Assembly: GCA_016839665.1 (NCBI GenBank)
Contig: JAEOTU010000105.1
Location: forward strand, 1-7,312
DNA: 7,312 nucleotides
Source: Candidatus Hodarchaeota archaeon
GTDB lineage: Archaea > Asgardarchaeota > Heimdallarchaeia > Hodarchaeales > Hodarchaeaceae
Direction: 5' to 3'
Positions 7,004 through 7,312 of the stretch are shown here, in pieces (positions within the stretch are counted from its first letter, which is position 1; the number at the start of each line of letters is the position of its first letter). Made by a program: the position numbers and the translations under genes. The notes below the pieces were generated by a model. It had not been told where the DNA came from, ran no database searches, and saw nothing but the letters and a program-made list of their open reading frames with translations.

Positions 7004-7210
7004 TTAATCAATGATAATGAGTCTTTTAGTGTCATCATCTTTAGTAATTACTCCAATTAGATTATGATGTCTCTTATGGTGTTCTAAATAACATCGTTCA
7101 TGAATTAACTTATTACATTGGTCACATCGTATCACTAAAACGAATCCGTAAGTATCTCGTTTTAATAATGGTTTCGTACAAATCAGACAAAAACGTGGAT
7201 CATCTTTCAT
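7004..7210 (-). CDS. Small treble-clef (PHD/RING/DC1-like) zinc-binding protein
   Basis: A 68-residue protein of unknown function. Its cysteines and histidines follow C8-x2-C11-x17-C29-x2-C32-x4-H37-x2-C40, which matches the first six ligands of PHD, RING or DC1-like cross-braced fingers. The final C-x2-C pair is missing; a histidine cluster (44, 45, 48, 49 in LEHHKRHH) could supply the last ligands. The remaining residues are too few for another domain, so it probably acts by binding a protein or nucleic acid. The start is supported by AAGGTG 5 bases before the ATG. That motif overlaps the stop of the upstream gene (7220-7222), and only 9 bases separate the two, which suggests translational coupling. 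The spacing of ligands argues that the frame is real despite its size. A ubiquitin-ligase role would be speculation. Confidence 0.75.
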   Translation of the reverse strand: MKDDPRFCLICTKPLLKRDTYGFVLVIRCDQCNKLIHERCYLEHHKRHHNLIGVITKDDDTKRLIIID

Positions 7211-7215
7211 GTTTT

Positions 7216-7221
7216 CACCTT
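7216..7221 (-). promoter_or_regulatory. Ribosome binding site overlapping the stop of the upstream gene
   Basis: AAGGTG on the minus strand lies 5 bases before the ATG at 7210 and overlaps the TAA (7220-7222) of the upstream frame, as in translationally coupled pairs. Confidence 0.6.
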
Positions 7222-7312
7222 ATCCAGTTATTTCCGAACTTAAGTTATCCTGTCTTTCAGTGCTTAAATCTTTTTCTAATTGTTTTTTATCACAATTGAC
7301 ACATTGTTCATG
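7220..7312 (-). CDS. C-terminal end of a probable zinc-finger protein (cut by window edge)
   Basis: The minus frame is open from the window edge to a TAA at 7220-7222 and gives 30 residues beginning HEQCVNCDKKQLEKD. The H-x2-C-x2-C pattern is the central half of a RING or PHD-like finger and resembles IHERC in the next gene, so the two may be paralogues. The rest is a short charged tail (Glu, Lys, Asp, Ser). It is included because the stop abuts the ribosome binding site of the following gene with a 9-base gap. The start and any other domains lie outside the window. With so few residues the identification is tentative. Confidence 0.5.
   Translation of the reverse strand, partial: HEQCVNCDKKQLEKDLSTERQDNLSSEITG

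Overview
The window reads as AT-rich prokaryotic chromosome. Genes are short-spaced, the standard stop codons TAA, TAG and TGA are all used, and purine-rich Shine-Dalgarno motifs (GAGGT, GAAGG, AAGGTG, GGAGAG, GAGGA) sit 5-10 bases before most starts. An archaeon is my best guess, because AT-rich TATA-like boxes rather than bacterial -35/-10 pairs precede the divergent genes. A member of the Asgard group is plausible: a membrane thioredoxin with a C-terminal zinc ribbon, very small PHD/RING-like zinc proteins and a lysine/glutamate-rich soluble S10 peptidase would all fit. This placement is inference; there is no rRNA or phylogenetic marker in the window.

Layout. Positions 3-617 (+) hold the C-terminal half of a DEAD-box RNA helicase cut by the window edge, ending in an Arg/Ser/Asn-rich tail. 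Convergent to it, 719-2227 (-) encodes a complete serine carboxypeptidase-like peptidase (family S10) without a signal peptide. A 242-base divergent promoter region follows, then a two-gene operon on +: a fold-type I PLP enzyme of uncertain substrate (2470-3939) and, 27 bases later, an ornithine cyclodeaminase/mu-crystallin family NAD(P)-dependent enzyme (3967-4920). Eleven bases on, and convergent, is a membrane-anchored TlpA-like thioredoxin with a C-terminal zinc ribbon (4932-5777, -). It shares a short divergent promoter region with a class I/II aminotransferase (5871-6989, +). The right end holds two small zinc-binding proteins in tandem on - (7004-7210 and the truncated 7220-7312).

How they work together. 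Three of the eight genes are amino-acid enzymes (two PLP enzymes and one imine reductase/cyclodeaminase). Only the 2470-4920 pair is clearly co-transcribed, and it is the best candidate for an undescribed pathway. The peptidase could supply amino acids, but nothing in the sequence ties it to the others. I found no tRNA, rRNA, CRISPR array, insertion sequence or phage gene. No stretch longer than about 240 bases lacks a gene.
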